Shown in pieces: positions 22,180-30,324 of a DNA stretch of 37,817 bases (position 1 is the stretch's first letter; every line of letters begins with the position of its first letter). The DNA is taken from contig CAMWSU010000019.1 in the NCBI GenBank assembly GCA_947176965.1, positions 1 through 37,817 of the forward strand, read 5' to 3'. Origin of the DNA: an uncultured Lachnospiraceae bacterium (GTDB lineage: Bacteria; Bacillota; Clostridia; Lachnospirales; Lachnospiraceae). The translations under genes were made by a program, and so were the position numbers. A model generated the notes under the pieces. It saw only the letters and a program-made list of their open reading frames with translations, searched no databases and was not told the origin of the DNA.

Positions 22180-23412
22180 TTACTTCCTAATATCCTTGAT
22201 CTTTCGAATCAACCGCTCACACGATCTGCCGTCCGTCTTCGCAAACATCCGTCTGCGAGAGACATGGCGCTGCTCTTTATGGGTATCCTCTTTCAGCACC
22301 TCGCAGATTCCCTCCATGAGCTCCTCCATGGTCGTCGCCTTCCGCTCCGGCATGTATTCTTCCTGATCAATATAGCATTCTCTCGTATGCTCTGAATATT
22401 CCTCCCAGTCATAGCAAAACGCCAGCACCGGGCGATCCAACAGCATGAAGTCGGTATACACAGAAGAATAGTCCGTGATGAGCAGATCGCTCTCTCCAAG
22501 AAACGAATACACGTCGATCTCGGCATCCGCATTCACAATATTCCGATAATGAAGCTTCTCCAGTTCCTTCTTGATTTTCGACTTCGGGTGCAGCTTCATG
22601 ACAAGGAATAGTTTTTCTTTTTCTAAAAAACGATCCAGCGCCGCCGCATCCAGCACGGTAAGCAGCTTCGTCTCCGAATCCCGAAACGTCGGCATATAGG
22701 TGAGAATCCGACAGCCGCTCTTCCGTCGGGCAGATATGAGCTTTAAAAGCTCACGTTCTTCTTTTGTATAAAGATTCCGAATCTGACACTCCTCAAAAGG
22801 AAACAGAATATCATTTCTCGGATACCCCTCCACAATGATGTGTTTTTCATCCGTGTGAAACGCCGATACGAAGATTTCCTTCATGGCCGGCGAGGTCGCC
22901 AGCGTATAGTGATCCGGCTTTTCATCCGACAGACGACGCGGAAAGGTCTTCCATCGCTCCCACAAATTCTTGGGGTGACGCACGGTGTCAAAGCGGTTAT
23001 CATAGTTCGTGCGCTTATTGCCGGAGCCGTGCCACAGATTGACCTTGAGCGCGCCGCCGGACTGCCAAAAGTTAATATCCTTGGAATAATTGTCAAAAAT
23101 ATAAACCTTTGCCCGAAGCGCATACCAGATTCCTTTCAACGAATGGTACGCATACGCCTCATAACCATTGGCATTCAGGAAGCGTATCACTTCTTTATTG
23201 TGGCTGATCCAGATCGGCCGCAGCCCGTTTTCTGCCCGATGCTGACATGCGTATAAGTACAAATATCTGGGATTTTCCGAGAATCTTCTTCCAAAAGTGC
23301 TTCCAAACAGCCAAATATTCTTATCTCTGGGCATCAAAAAAGACAGCCAATAAACCGGAAGGAGAAGCAATTGTCCCCAATATTTGATTCCGTTGACTGC
23401 CTTACGTTTCAT
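22180..23412 (-). CDS. CDP-glycerol/ribitol phosphotransferase-like polymerase (TagB/TagF family)
   Basis: A 410-residue member of the CDP-glycerol glycerophosphotransferase family, which adds glycerol- or ribitol-phosphate from CDP donors in teichoic acid synthesis. Family motifs are visible: NLWHGSGNKR with the conserved His, GYPRNDILFPF, YMPTFRDSET, and LITDYSSVYTDFMLLDRPVL near the C-terminus, a CDP-donor site. A short amphipathic N-terminus may tie it to the membrane. The ATG at 23412 has GGAGG about 10 nt upstream; the frame is open to 23478 without a better start. It is the first gene of the cluster and defines the polymer as teichoic-acid-like. Confidence 0.88.
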   Translation of the reverse strand: MKRKAVNGIKYWGQLLLLPVYWLSFLMPRDKNIWLFGSTFGRRFSENPRYLYLYACQHRAENGLRPIWISHNKEVIRFLNANGYEAYAYHSLKGIWYALRAKVYIFDNYSKDINFWQSGGALKVNLWHGSGNKRTNYDNRFDTVRHPKNLWERWKTFPRRLSDEKPDHYTLATSPAMKEIFVSAFHTDEKHIIVEGYPRNDILFPFEECQIRNLYTKEERELLKLISARRKSGCRILTYMPTFRDSETKLLTVLDAAALDRFLEKEKLFLVMKLHPKSKIKKELEKLHYRNIVNADAEIDVYSFLGESDLLITDYSSVYTDFMLLDRPVLAFCYDWEEYSEHTRECYIDQEEYMPERKATTMEELMEGICEVLKEDTHKEQRHVSRRRMFAKTDGRSCERLIRKIKDIRK

Positions 23413-23531
23413 CCATATGTATCCTCCGTGATCTCTTGTCATTAAGCGCTCCCTGCTTAAATAGAACCGAAAAATCATCTCGGTATGTTTTATTTTATAT
23501 CGGCAGATTCGTGCTTTTTTGTTAGGTTGTG

Positions 23532-24656
23532 CTACCTCATTCTGAACTTATATTTTCCTTTCCCATGTCCTTTGACCGGTTCTATGACGGAAGCTTCCAC
23601 TAATTCCTTCAACAGCGCAGATGCCCTTGAAGATTTTAATTCTGTAGCACGCTCTACCTCCGCTCTGCCGAAAAAATCATGGTTTCCTAATTGATCATAC
23701 ATACTCTGAATATGCATTATCGTCTTTTTCGTCATATTCCTCAGACAATCTGCATAAACATCCTCCACACGAATGTCCGCTTTTACCGTTTGAATGTCCG
23801 CTTTTACCGTTTGAATGTCCGCTTTTTTCGATTCTGAAAAAGCGCCACTAATATGCATCGAGCGATTATGCAACTCGTTTTTTTCACCCAATAACAGATT
23901 TCTAAGAAAAAGTTCCAAGAAATCAGTCGTTTTATGAATACCGTTTTTCAGGTCATTATAATTTGCTCTCACCAGCGAATTTCTAAAATACCATGCATTT
24001 TCTGCAAAAATATCATTTGTAATATCAAATCCTAACGTTCTTACATACTTTATAAAGAAAACAGCCGTTGTTCTTGTATTGCCCTCTCCGAAAATATGAA
24101 TCTGCCACAATCTGGATATAAAGACTGCCAAATGATGAATGATCTCATCCATCGTTAACCCTTTGTAGCTAAACATTTTCTCTTGCGCAAAATCATAATC
24201 TATCGTCGCCTGAAGCTCTGAAGCACTTCCGTATAGTATTGTTGCACCATCCAATACCCATTCTTTCTTTGTAATATTGTAATCTCTGATTTTTCCTGCA
24301 TGACGATAAATTCCCCAAAACAGCTTCCGATGAATAGAAATATATTCGTTCGGTGTAAAGGAAAATGCCTTCTCAGATAAAACATGTGCAATTCGGACCG
24401 ACACCTTATCTGCTTCCTCTACCCGATCTTCTGATACAGATTTTGGGCGTTCTTCATAATAGCTGTCTAAAAGCTGCTGTGCCTGCTCCAGCGTAATTTT
24501 TCCCTCGATATTTGCGATTGCAGTCTCCCTCAAATAGGAAGACGTCGTAAGTCCATCTACTGCCTGTAAACCTATCGCCGTATGCCAGGCATATCCCTTA
24601 TCCCTTTTATCCGGCTCTGTTTGTTTCACATAATCTTTGAATGGGTCTTGATTCAA
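23532..24656 (-). CDS. Fic-domain protein with winged-helix C-terminus
   Basis: A 374-residue Fic protein. The catalytic loop is HIFGEGNTR (187-195), matching HxFx(D/E)GNxxR with the catalytic His, so AMP transfer to a Ser/Thr/Tyr target is expected. An N-terminal helix with ANIEG (48-52) could be the intramolecular inhibitor seen in class II Fic proteins, but the Ser/Thr normally at E-4 is Ile. A linker at 278-295 holds three copies of a KADIQTV-type repeat (21-bp DNA repeats). Residues 320-374 look like a winged helix (SSRASALLKELVEASVIEPVKG). The start is a TTG at 24656 with GGGAG 8 nt upstream. It stands alone between the glycan cluster and an unknown gene. Confidence 0.88.
   Translation of the reverse strand: MNQDPFKDYVKQTEPDKRDKGYAWHTAIGLQAVDGLTTSSYLRETAIANIEGKITLEQAQQLLDSYYEERPKSVSEDRVEEADKVSVRIAHVLSEKAFSFTPNEYISIHRKLFWGIYRHAGKIRDYNITKKEWVLDGATILYGSASELQATIDYDFAQEKMFSYKGLTMDEIIHHLAVFISRLWQIHIFGEGNTRTTAVFFIKYVRTLGFDITNDIFAENAWYFRNSLVRANYNDLKNGIHKTTDFLELFLRNLLLGEKNELHNRSMHISGAFSESKKADIQTVKADIQTVKADIRVEDVYADCLRNMTKKTIMHIQSMYDQLGNHDFFGRAEVERATELKSSRASALLKELVEASVIEPVKGHGKGKYKFRMR
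23771..23826. repeat. 21-bp tandem repeats inside the Fic gene
   Basis: Two exact 21-bp copies (23771-23791 and 23792-23812) plus 14 bp of a third, in frame. They encode KADIQTV units between the catalytic domain and the winged helix. Copy number could change by slippage without a frameshift. Confidence 0.9.
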
Positions 24657-24730
24657 TTTCCAGTCTCCCTACCAATTGTGATGTCACGCATCTTCCCTGT
24701 CAACGCTCCGCCCCGGTGCGGCATAGCGAT

Positions 24731-24760
24731 ATTATATCATAAACCCCGTCTGTTTGTCGC
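24731..24760 (-). promoter_or_regulatory. Candidate promoter of the Fic gene
   Basis: Minus-strand TATAAT (24731-24736), a perfect -10, with GCGACA (24755-24760) 18 nt upstream as a weak -35. It lies 75 nt before the Fic start codon. Confidence 0.45.
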
Positions 24761-24820
24761 TCATTTTCTGCGCCCACATCAACAAGCAGCTTCCATAGCA
24801 TGATCAACGCTATCCGTTTT

Positions 24821-26047
24821 TCATTCCCGTTCACTTCCTCTGTGCCCGCACTTTGACAAAATCCATTTCACGACCCTGCTGTACCACGGTTCACGCGCAT
24901 TTCCCTCCATGCAGCCCGCGGCCTTCGGCTCCGCTTTTGGGGCTTCTTCTTTTACAATCTCCACACTCTTATTTTGACCGTCAAGCAGTTCCACGGTCTC
25001 TGCCTCCGTCTCCGCCTGTCTCTGCAAATGCTTTTCCCACGAATAGCCCTCCACATAGCGCAGGATCTGTGTCAGATTTTTCCCTTCCATATTCTGCCTG
25101 TGGTAACCTTCTGTTATGTAGCGCTCCGTTTCGCTTATTTTTACATAATTATTGTGCCACAGGCTCAAATGATCTGTCTGTAATCCTTTGACGATCCAAT
25201 GATCGTGCGCGCATTCGATCTGCATCTCATCCAGCGCGGCGGCATGGAATTTCATTCCCGCCTTCATGACGCAATGTTCGATTTTGCCGATACTGACCTG
25301 ATGATTTTTGAATATCCGGTCGCAGATCGGCGCCTGCTTTCCATTCGGCGCACACGCTTTTTTGAAATAGATCTGCCGTTTGCAGTACAGGCACATTTCT
25401 TTTCCGTCCGGGATGTCCTCCGAAGCGCAGAACTGCTCCGCCGCGATCTCTTTTGTGAGCGGACAATCTTTATCGTGAAAGTACCGTCCGTCTTCCGCAT
25501 AATAAAAATTCATTTTCGGATTGTCCAACAGGCTTTGTCTCCTACTGTGCCCGCGCCGCTCCTCCTCCGTTAACTGCCTGCCCTGATACCGAATGACGTC
25601 ATTTTTTATGTACGGCGCGCTCCCATTCCGAAACAGGTTATCAAGCACAACAATATCCTCCGGCTTCGTAATGTCGCACGGAATCCCTTTTGCCCCGGCA
25701 ATGCGGATTCCCAGCATCACACTTTTTTTCAGATGTTTCCATGTACTGTTAAAGCTTGCTTCCGTAAAGTAGACATTTCCACTCTCCGTATCAAGCGTCG
25801 CTGTCACACAGCACAGAAAATGCTCCTTTCTGAAATTCGTGATAACCAACCCGCACGGTTCCAGCGAATCCCTCACACTATCATATCCCTCAACCTGTTT
25901 TAGTTTTTTGGCATACAGGATCAGCTTTCTGTCTATCAGATCTTCTCCCCACAAAAAATGCTCTGCGTTAACGCGCATCGCAACTTCTTCTAACCGATTG
26001 AAATAGACTTCTTTTTCACTTGCAAGATTCATGCTGTCACGTATCAC
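24821..26047 (-). CDS. Unknown protein with Ada-like Cys cluster
   Basis: A 408-residue soluble protein of no family I know. Residues 1-185 are a mixed alpha/beta domain (LVITNFRKEHFLCCVTATLD). Residues 189-222 carry YFHDKDCPLTKEI, then C207, then CLYC (219-222), a pattern like the small metal-binding Ada/zinc domain (YH..GC...K....F.S...A...G..PC..C). The final 90 residues contain a charged, Ala/Glu-rich linker and a WYSRVVKWI segment that could be an amphipathic membrane-binding helix. The start is GTG at 26047 or ATG at 26032; a ribosome site (AAAGGAG) lies unusually far upstream of both, so the start is uncertain. Confidence 0.65.
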   Translation of the reverse strand: MIRDSMNLASEKEVYFNRLEEVAMRVNAEHFLWGEDLIDRKLILYAKKLKQVEGYDSVRDSLEPCGLVITNFRKEHFLCCVTATLDTESGNVYFTEASFNSTWKHLKKSVMLGIRIAGAKGIPCDITKPEDIVVLDNLFRNGSAPYIKNDVIRYQGRQLTEEERRGHSRRQSLLDNPKMNFYYAEDGRYFHDKDCPLTKEIAAEQFCASEDIPDGKEMCLYCKRQIYFKKACAPNGKQAPICDRIFKNHQVSIGKIEHCVMKAGMKFHAAALDEMQIECAHDHWIVKGLQTDHLSLWHNNYVKISETERYITEGYHRQNMEGKNLTQILRYVEGYSWEKHLQRQAETEAETVELLDGQNKSVEIVKEEAPKAEPKAAGCMEGNAREPWYSRVVKWILSKCGHRGSERE

Positions 26048-26242
26048 CCAATCACAGAAACTATGATTGGATCTCTCCTTTCTCTCATGTTCTTATTGGC
26101 AGTCCCATCTAAGCCGTTTATCCGCGTGAAGCATATTTGTATTCGTTCTTCTCCTGTTATATCATTATACTATCTATTTGTGTCAAAAAAAGACTTTTCC
26201 AATAAATTTTTGTTTTTCTGTCACGAAGCGTTTTTTCTTTAT

Positions 26243-26287
26243 AAACAAAAAAACCATTCTCCGGAACTGATCCCGGAAAATGGTTTT
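26243..26287 (-). terminator. Rho-independent terminator of the lysK operon
   Basis: A 15-bp stem with one G-U pair (26250-26264 and 26273-26287, 8-nt loop) followed on the minus strand by a T-rich tail ending GTTTATAAAG. It lies about 50 nt after the lysyl-tRNA synthetase stop. Confidence 0.9.
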
Positions 26288-26339
26288 CCACGAAATTCAA
26301 TCGTCACATGCCTGCATCCATCCGCTCCACACGGGTAAG

Positions 26340-28352
26340 TCAGCGGATCATAGTTCCTTCCGGTACAATATCATCCACAAAAATCACCTGACATCCGCAT
26401 GCGTTATTTGTGGCTGCCATCAGCATTCCTTCACTGGTTACGCCCGTGATTCTGGTGGGCTCAAGATTTGCTATCACAATGATCTTCTTACCAACCAGTT
26501 CCTCCGGTGTATAATATGCCTTTATGGAAGAAACAATTGTACGTTCTTTGATTCCGTCAAATAACGTTATTTTGTAACAGCTGTGAGATTTTCTGATCTC
26601 CTGGCATTTTAAGACCTTACATACTCTCAGATCCATCTGATTAAACAGATCCAGATTGATCTGATCCTTAACGGGCTCTACCGGGTCGGGATCGCCGTAT
26701 TCAATCTTCTTCTTTTCTTTTTCAGGCTCTTTATTTAATTCAGATAAAGGAACCGTTTCTTCTTCCGTCTTTTCAGTTGAAAAGTCAAGCAGGTGAACAA
26801 AGCGATCTTTATCAATGGCATACAGGAACAGATACAGTCTTGGTCCCTTTTCTTTGTTCAGCAATAACTTATACACCGTTTTGAAGAATTCTCCCTGAAT
26901 CTTTCTCAATTCCGGCGTGTCTGCACCGTATACCATCTTGGAGATCTCATACAACTGGAAGTTCAGTTCATCCAGTGTATAGTCCTCATTCACCAAATAA
27001 TCATGCAACAGTGCAATTTCCTTCTTCTGTTCTTCGTTTAACTGATCATAAACTTCCCAGTTACGATACGGAACCAGCTTGTTGGCATTCTCAGGGGAGC
27101 AGTTTTCCAGCCAGTATTTTGCTAATTCCAGTCTTTCCTCAAAGTCAGAATATTTGAACGGCTGTCCGATCTTTTCAAACACGGTCTCAAGCATCGGAAC
27201 ATTGAAATCAACGATGGAACCCAACTGAACCAGAAGAGACATCGGAACCGTTTTGATCGGCTTGTCTGTCAGCAGGCAGCTCTCCATGATGGATTTCACA
27301 TGATCATCCGCTTCTCCCTTGATATACTGATCATACTGTTTATCAAACTCGAAATACTGGCGCAAGATTCCATCATCAAAACACAGGTCAAATGCCTTGT
27401 TTGTTTCGACTCTCGCATATAACCATAGCAGAATTTCCGGCTGGTATATCTTCAGAAGGGTTTCAGGAGTCATGTTCAGTCCTGAAGAACCGGACATTTT
27501 TCCTGTTGTTCCTCTGATACCGATAAACTCATAACCCTTGAAAATCGGAGCCTGGATTCCGAAAATCTTTTCAGCTATGACTCTGCTTGTATCAAAAGAA
27601 CCTCCGGGTGCAGCATGATCTTTTCCGCCCGGCTCAAAATCCACATTCTCATACATCCATCTCATCGGCCAGTCAATTTTCCATGCCAGCTTACAGTCTG
27701 TGTCCGTATGGAAATCAAATGTCCCATGATGACCGCATTTACACTCATATTCCGCTTTCTTGTCCGCATCAGAATATGATACGATCTTTGTTGTATCTCT
27801 ATGGCACTCGCTGCAGTAGATACTTACAGGATAATACGCTTCCCTTTCTCCCTCCACAGCATCCTGTGTACGAAAGCTGTCCAGAATGTCAAAGATTTCC
27901 GCTCTTTTATCCAAAGCCTTTATAATGCTTTCGCGATAGCGGCCGGAACGATACATGTCTGCCTGATGGCGGTAATCCAATTTGATCCCGAATTTATCAA
28001 TGGATTCTTCAAATTCTTTCTCAAAATATTCCGCATATGTGGTATGTTCGGTTTCAAAAGGGTTTGGAACATCTACATACGGATATCCGATATATTTTTC
28101 AAAGCCTTCCGTAGCTTTTGCCACATTTACGGGCACTTTGCGCATCCGATCGTATTCATCCCATGAAAAAAGCAGTCTTGCTTTTTTCCCTTTTCTTTCC
28201 AACGCTCTTACAACAAACAAGCTCGTTGCAATGTCTCTGAAGTTACCAATATGAATAGACCCGGAAGGGCTGATTCCGGCAGCACATACATATTCTTCTT
28301 TATTGGGGTTTCTTTTTATGATTTCCTCTGCAATCAAATCTGACCAATGCAT
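26340..28352 (-). CDS. lysK: Class I lysyl-tRNA synthetase with C-terminal tRNA-binding domain
   Basis: A 670-residue class I LysRS, which charges tRNA-Lys with lysine. The Rossmann signatures are HIGN (34-37) and KMSGS (285-289), and GGKDH (242-246) is the archaeal-type LysRS motif. A Cys pair set (C180/C183 and C204/C206) suggests a zinc-binding insert. The helical anticodon region spans about 300-540. After a Lys/Glu-rich linker, residues 566-670 form an OB-fold tRNA-binding domain of the Trbp111/MetG C-terminal type (MDLRVCKVLKCQEI, then GVTSEGMLMAA). Most bacteria use class II LysS. Here the class I enzyme sits 55 nt behind greA, the slot lysS usually has. AGGAG precedes the ATG. Confidence 0.93.
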   Translation of the reverse strand: MHWSDLIAEEIIKRNPNKEEYVCAAGISPSGSIHIGNFRDIATSLFVVRALERKGKKARLLFSWDEYDRMRKVPVNVAKATEGFEKYIGYPYVDVPNPFETEHTTYAEYFEKEFEESIDKFGIKLDYRHQADMYRSGRYRESIIKALDKRAEIFDILDSFRTQDAVEGEREAYYPVSIYCSECHRDTTKIVSYSDADKKAEYECKCGHHGTFDFHTDTDCKLAWKIDWPMRWMYENVDFEPGGKDHAAPGGSFDTSRVIAEKIFGIQAPIFKGYEFIGIRGTTGKMSGSSGLNMTPETLLKIYQPEILLWLYARVETNKAFDLCFDDGILRQYFEFDKQYDQYIKGEADDHVKSIMESCLLTDKPIKTVPMSLLVQLGSIVDFNVPMLETVFEKIGQPFKYSDFEERLELAKYWLENCSPENANKLVPYRNWEVYDQLNEEQKKEIALLHDYLVNEDYTLDELNFQLYEISKMVYGADTPELRKIQGEFFKTVYKLLLNKEKGPRLYLFLYAIDKDRFVHLLDFSTEKTEEETVPLSELNKEPEKEKKKIEYGDPDPVEPVKDQINLDLFNQMDLRVCKVLKCQEIRKSHSCYKITLFDGIKERTIVSSIKAYYTPEELVGKKIIVIANLEPTRITGVTSEGMLMAATNNACGCQVIFVDDIVPEGTMIR

Positions 28353-28407
28353 ATTCTAAAATCTCCTGCCCTGATTTATGTGTAAAAGAAATGCCTCCGA
28401 CATTTCT

Positions 28408-28893
28408 TTATTGATTGGACTTATCAATGTCCAGTATCTTATAATTTACCACGCCCATCTGTGTGTCAACGCTGACATTGTCGCCGATTTTTGCGCCCAG
28501 AAGCGCTTTCCCGACCGGTGACTCGTTGGAAATCTTCCCCTTTAAGCTGTTGGCTTCACTCGAGCCGACAATCTTATATTCCAGCTCCTCATTATATTCC
28601 AAATCCAAAATGCGCACCTTACATCCGATGCTGACCTTGTCTAAATCCACCTCGTCCTCGATCACGACCTCGGCGTTTTTCAGGATTTTCTCCAGCTCCT
28701 CGATTCTTGCCTCAATGTCGCGCTGCTCATCCTTCGCCGCATCATATTCCGCATTCTCAGACAAATCCCCCTGCTCACGCGCTTCCTTGATCTTCTGCGC
28801 AACTTCCTTTCTTCTGACCACTTTCAGATTGTGAAGCTCATCCTCGTACTTACGCAGTCCCTCATACGTTAAAATGTTCTTTTTCCCTTCCAT
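28408..28893 (-). CDS. greA: Transcription elongation factor GreA
   Basis: A 161-residue GreA that enters the RNA polymerase secondary channel and stimulates cleavage of backtracked transcripts. The N-terminal coiled coil (residues 8-80) carries the acidic tip in [16 protein letters not shown] with the catalytic Asp/Glu pair. The C-terminal FKBP-like domain includes [17 protein letters not shown]. Length is standard. It is first in a greA-lysK operon and has its own consensus promoter inside the 3' end of dusB. Confidence 0.96.
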   Translation of the reverse strand: MEGKKNILTYEGLRKYEDELHNLKVVRRKEVAQKIKEAREQGDLSENAEYDAAKDEQRDIEARIEELEKILKNAEVVIEDEVDLDKVSIGCKVRILDLEYNEELEYKIVGSSEANSLKGKISNESPVGKALLGAKIGDNVSVDTQMGVVNYKILDIDKSNQ

Positions 28894-28968
28894 TCCGATA
28901 TCCTTCTTCCCTTTTCCAAAATAATAAATCCGGCTTCGCTCATACCGCCGTATTACAAAAGCGCGTGT

Positions 28969-28997
28969 ATCATATCACATTTACCATATTGTGTCAA
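28969..28997 (-). promoter_or_regulatory. Consensus sigma-A promoter of greA-lysK
   Basis: Minus-strand TTGACA (28992-28997), 17-nt spacer, TATGAT (28969-28974). It lies about 75 nt before the greA ATG and its -35 is within the last codons of dusB. Near-perfect match to the vegetative consensus. Confidence 0.75.
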
Positions 28998-29937
28998 GAA
29001 GCTTTTCAAGCGCCGCGTAGCTCGTAACCTCATTGACCGCGCGCCGCATCGCGGCGGAATTCGGGTATCCTGCCGTGTACCACGCCACATGTTTGCGCAT
29101 CTCACGCACACCGATATATTCCCCCTTTTCTTCCAGAAGCATACCGGCATGGCGCAGCATCATGTGTTTGACTTCATCGCGGTCAGGCTTTTCAACGCGT
29201 TCCTCCGCAAGCCCCCGCGCGATCTGCGTAAAGATCCACGGATTCCCCCGCGCAGCCCGACCGACCATCACGCCGTCGCAGCCCGTCTCTTCCAACATTC
29301 TTTTTGCAGATGCAGCATCCGCCACATCCCCATTTCCGATGACCGGAATGCGCAGCGCCTGCTTCACGGCGCGGATGCATGTGAGGTCCGCCTCTCCCGC
29401 GTAATATTGTTCTCTCGTCCTGCCGTGCACCGTGACCGCCGCCGCGCCGGACTCCTGTGCAATCCGCGCGATCTCTGCCGCGTTTTCATGTGCATCGTCA
29501 AAACCGCGCCGGATTTTTACCGTGACCGGCTTATCTGTCGAACGTGCCACCGCCTCAATGATCTTTCCCGCCAAAAGAGGATTTTTCATCAGCGCGCTCC
29601 CCTCGCCGTTATTGACGATCTTTGGCACGGGACAGCCCATGTTAATATCGAGCACCGCAAACGGACGCTCCTCAATCTGTTTTGCCATTTCGCCCATCAG
29701 CTCCGGCTCCGAGCCGAATAATTGCAGGGATACAAGCCCCTCCTTCTCAGAGATGTGCAGCAGCTCCTCGGTATTCTTATTGTGATAGGAAAGCGCCTTT
29801 GCGGAGATCATTTCCATACACACCATGCCCGCTCCCTGCTCCGCGCACAGAACACGGAACGGCAAGTCCGTCACGCCCGCCATCGGCGCAAGTATGATAT
29901 TGTTCGGAAGCGTTACATTCCCGATCTTCAACTGCAT
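28981..29937 (-). CDS. dusB: tRNA-dihydrouridine synthase DusB
   Basis: A 318-residue FMN-dependent TIM-barrel enzyme reducing uridine to dihydrouridine in tRNA. Motifs: LAPMAGVTDLPFR near the N-terminus, DINMGCP with the catalytic Cys (C102), then EGSALM, VHGRTREQ and NGDVADA, with phosphate-binding VMVGRAARGNPW. The ATG at 29937 is preceded by GGGGG at 9 nt and follows the stop of the small upstream gene by 4 nt; an ATG at 29958 would put this site inside the gene. The chain is of normal length. It is part of a birA-DUF6145-dusB run. Confidence 0.94.
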   Translation of the reverse strand: MQLKIGNVTLPNNIILAPMAGVTDLPFRVLCAEQGAGMVCMEMISAKALSYHNKNTEELLHISEKEGLVSLQLFGSEPELMGEMAKQIEERPFAVLDINMGCPVPKIVNNGEGSALMKNPLLAGKIIEAVARSTDKPVTVKIRRGFDDAHENAAEIARIAQESGAAAVTVHGRTREQYYAGEADLTCIRAVKQALRIPVIGNGDVADAASAKRMLEETGCDGVMVGRAARGNPWIFTQIARGLAEERVEKPDRDEVKHMMLRHAGMLLEEKGEYIGVREMRKHVAWYTAGYPNSAAMRRAVNEVTSYAALEKLLDTIW

Positions 29938-29941
29938 GACT

Positions 29942-30298
29942 TCATTCCCCCTGCGCATTCAGCTCCGCCGTAATGTCCTCATGCAGCACGGCCGCCCTGT
30001 AATACAGGCTGAGCGACTCAAACAGCTCCTTGCGCTTGCGCCGCACCTCGCTGACTAGCAGCCCGCTGCCGATGTCATCGTAGAGATAATCCTCCTCCGC
30101 TGCCTCGGTCTTCATCGTCACGCTGCCATCCTCTTCGAAGCCGATCGTGAAAATGCCGCCGACCTCCTCCGTAAACAGCACGCAGATAATGTGCAGCTCC
30201 TCCTGTATGGACTGCGGCAGCTTTTCAAACTTTTTATTAAAATAATATTTTTTATCATAGGCGTTCGCCCCGCATAAAACTGTTCGCGACTCGCTCAT
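29942..30298 (-). CDS. Small conserved protein, DUF6145-like
   Basis: A 118-residue soluble acidic protein starting MSESRTVLCGANAYDKKYYF. From memory it fits the DUF6145 family seen between birA and dusB in Lachnospiraceae; function unknown to me. Predicted mixed alpha/beta with a central EVGGIFTIGFEEDGSV strand pair and a C-terminal helix (VRRKRKELFESLSLYYRAA). GAAAGGG precedes the ATG. Close spacing to both neighbours (26 and 4 nt) shows operon membership. Confidence 0.75.
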   Translation of the reverse strand: MSESRTVLCGANAYDKKYYFNKKFEKLPQSIQEELHIICVLFTEEVGGIFTIGFEEDGSVTMKTEAAEEDYLYDDIGSGLLVSEVRRKRKELFESLSLYYRAAVLHEDITAELNAQGE

Positions 30299-30324
30299 AT
30301 CTACCCTTTCATTCTTCTCTCACT

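Noticed and set aside
23771..23826. CRISPR-like short repeat array
   Set aside because: The 21-bp units are contiguous with no spacers and lie in frame inside the Fic gene.
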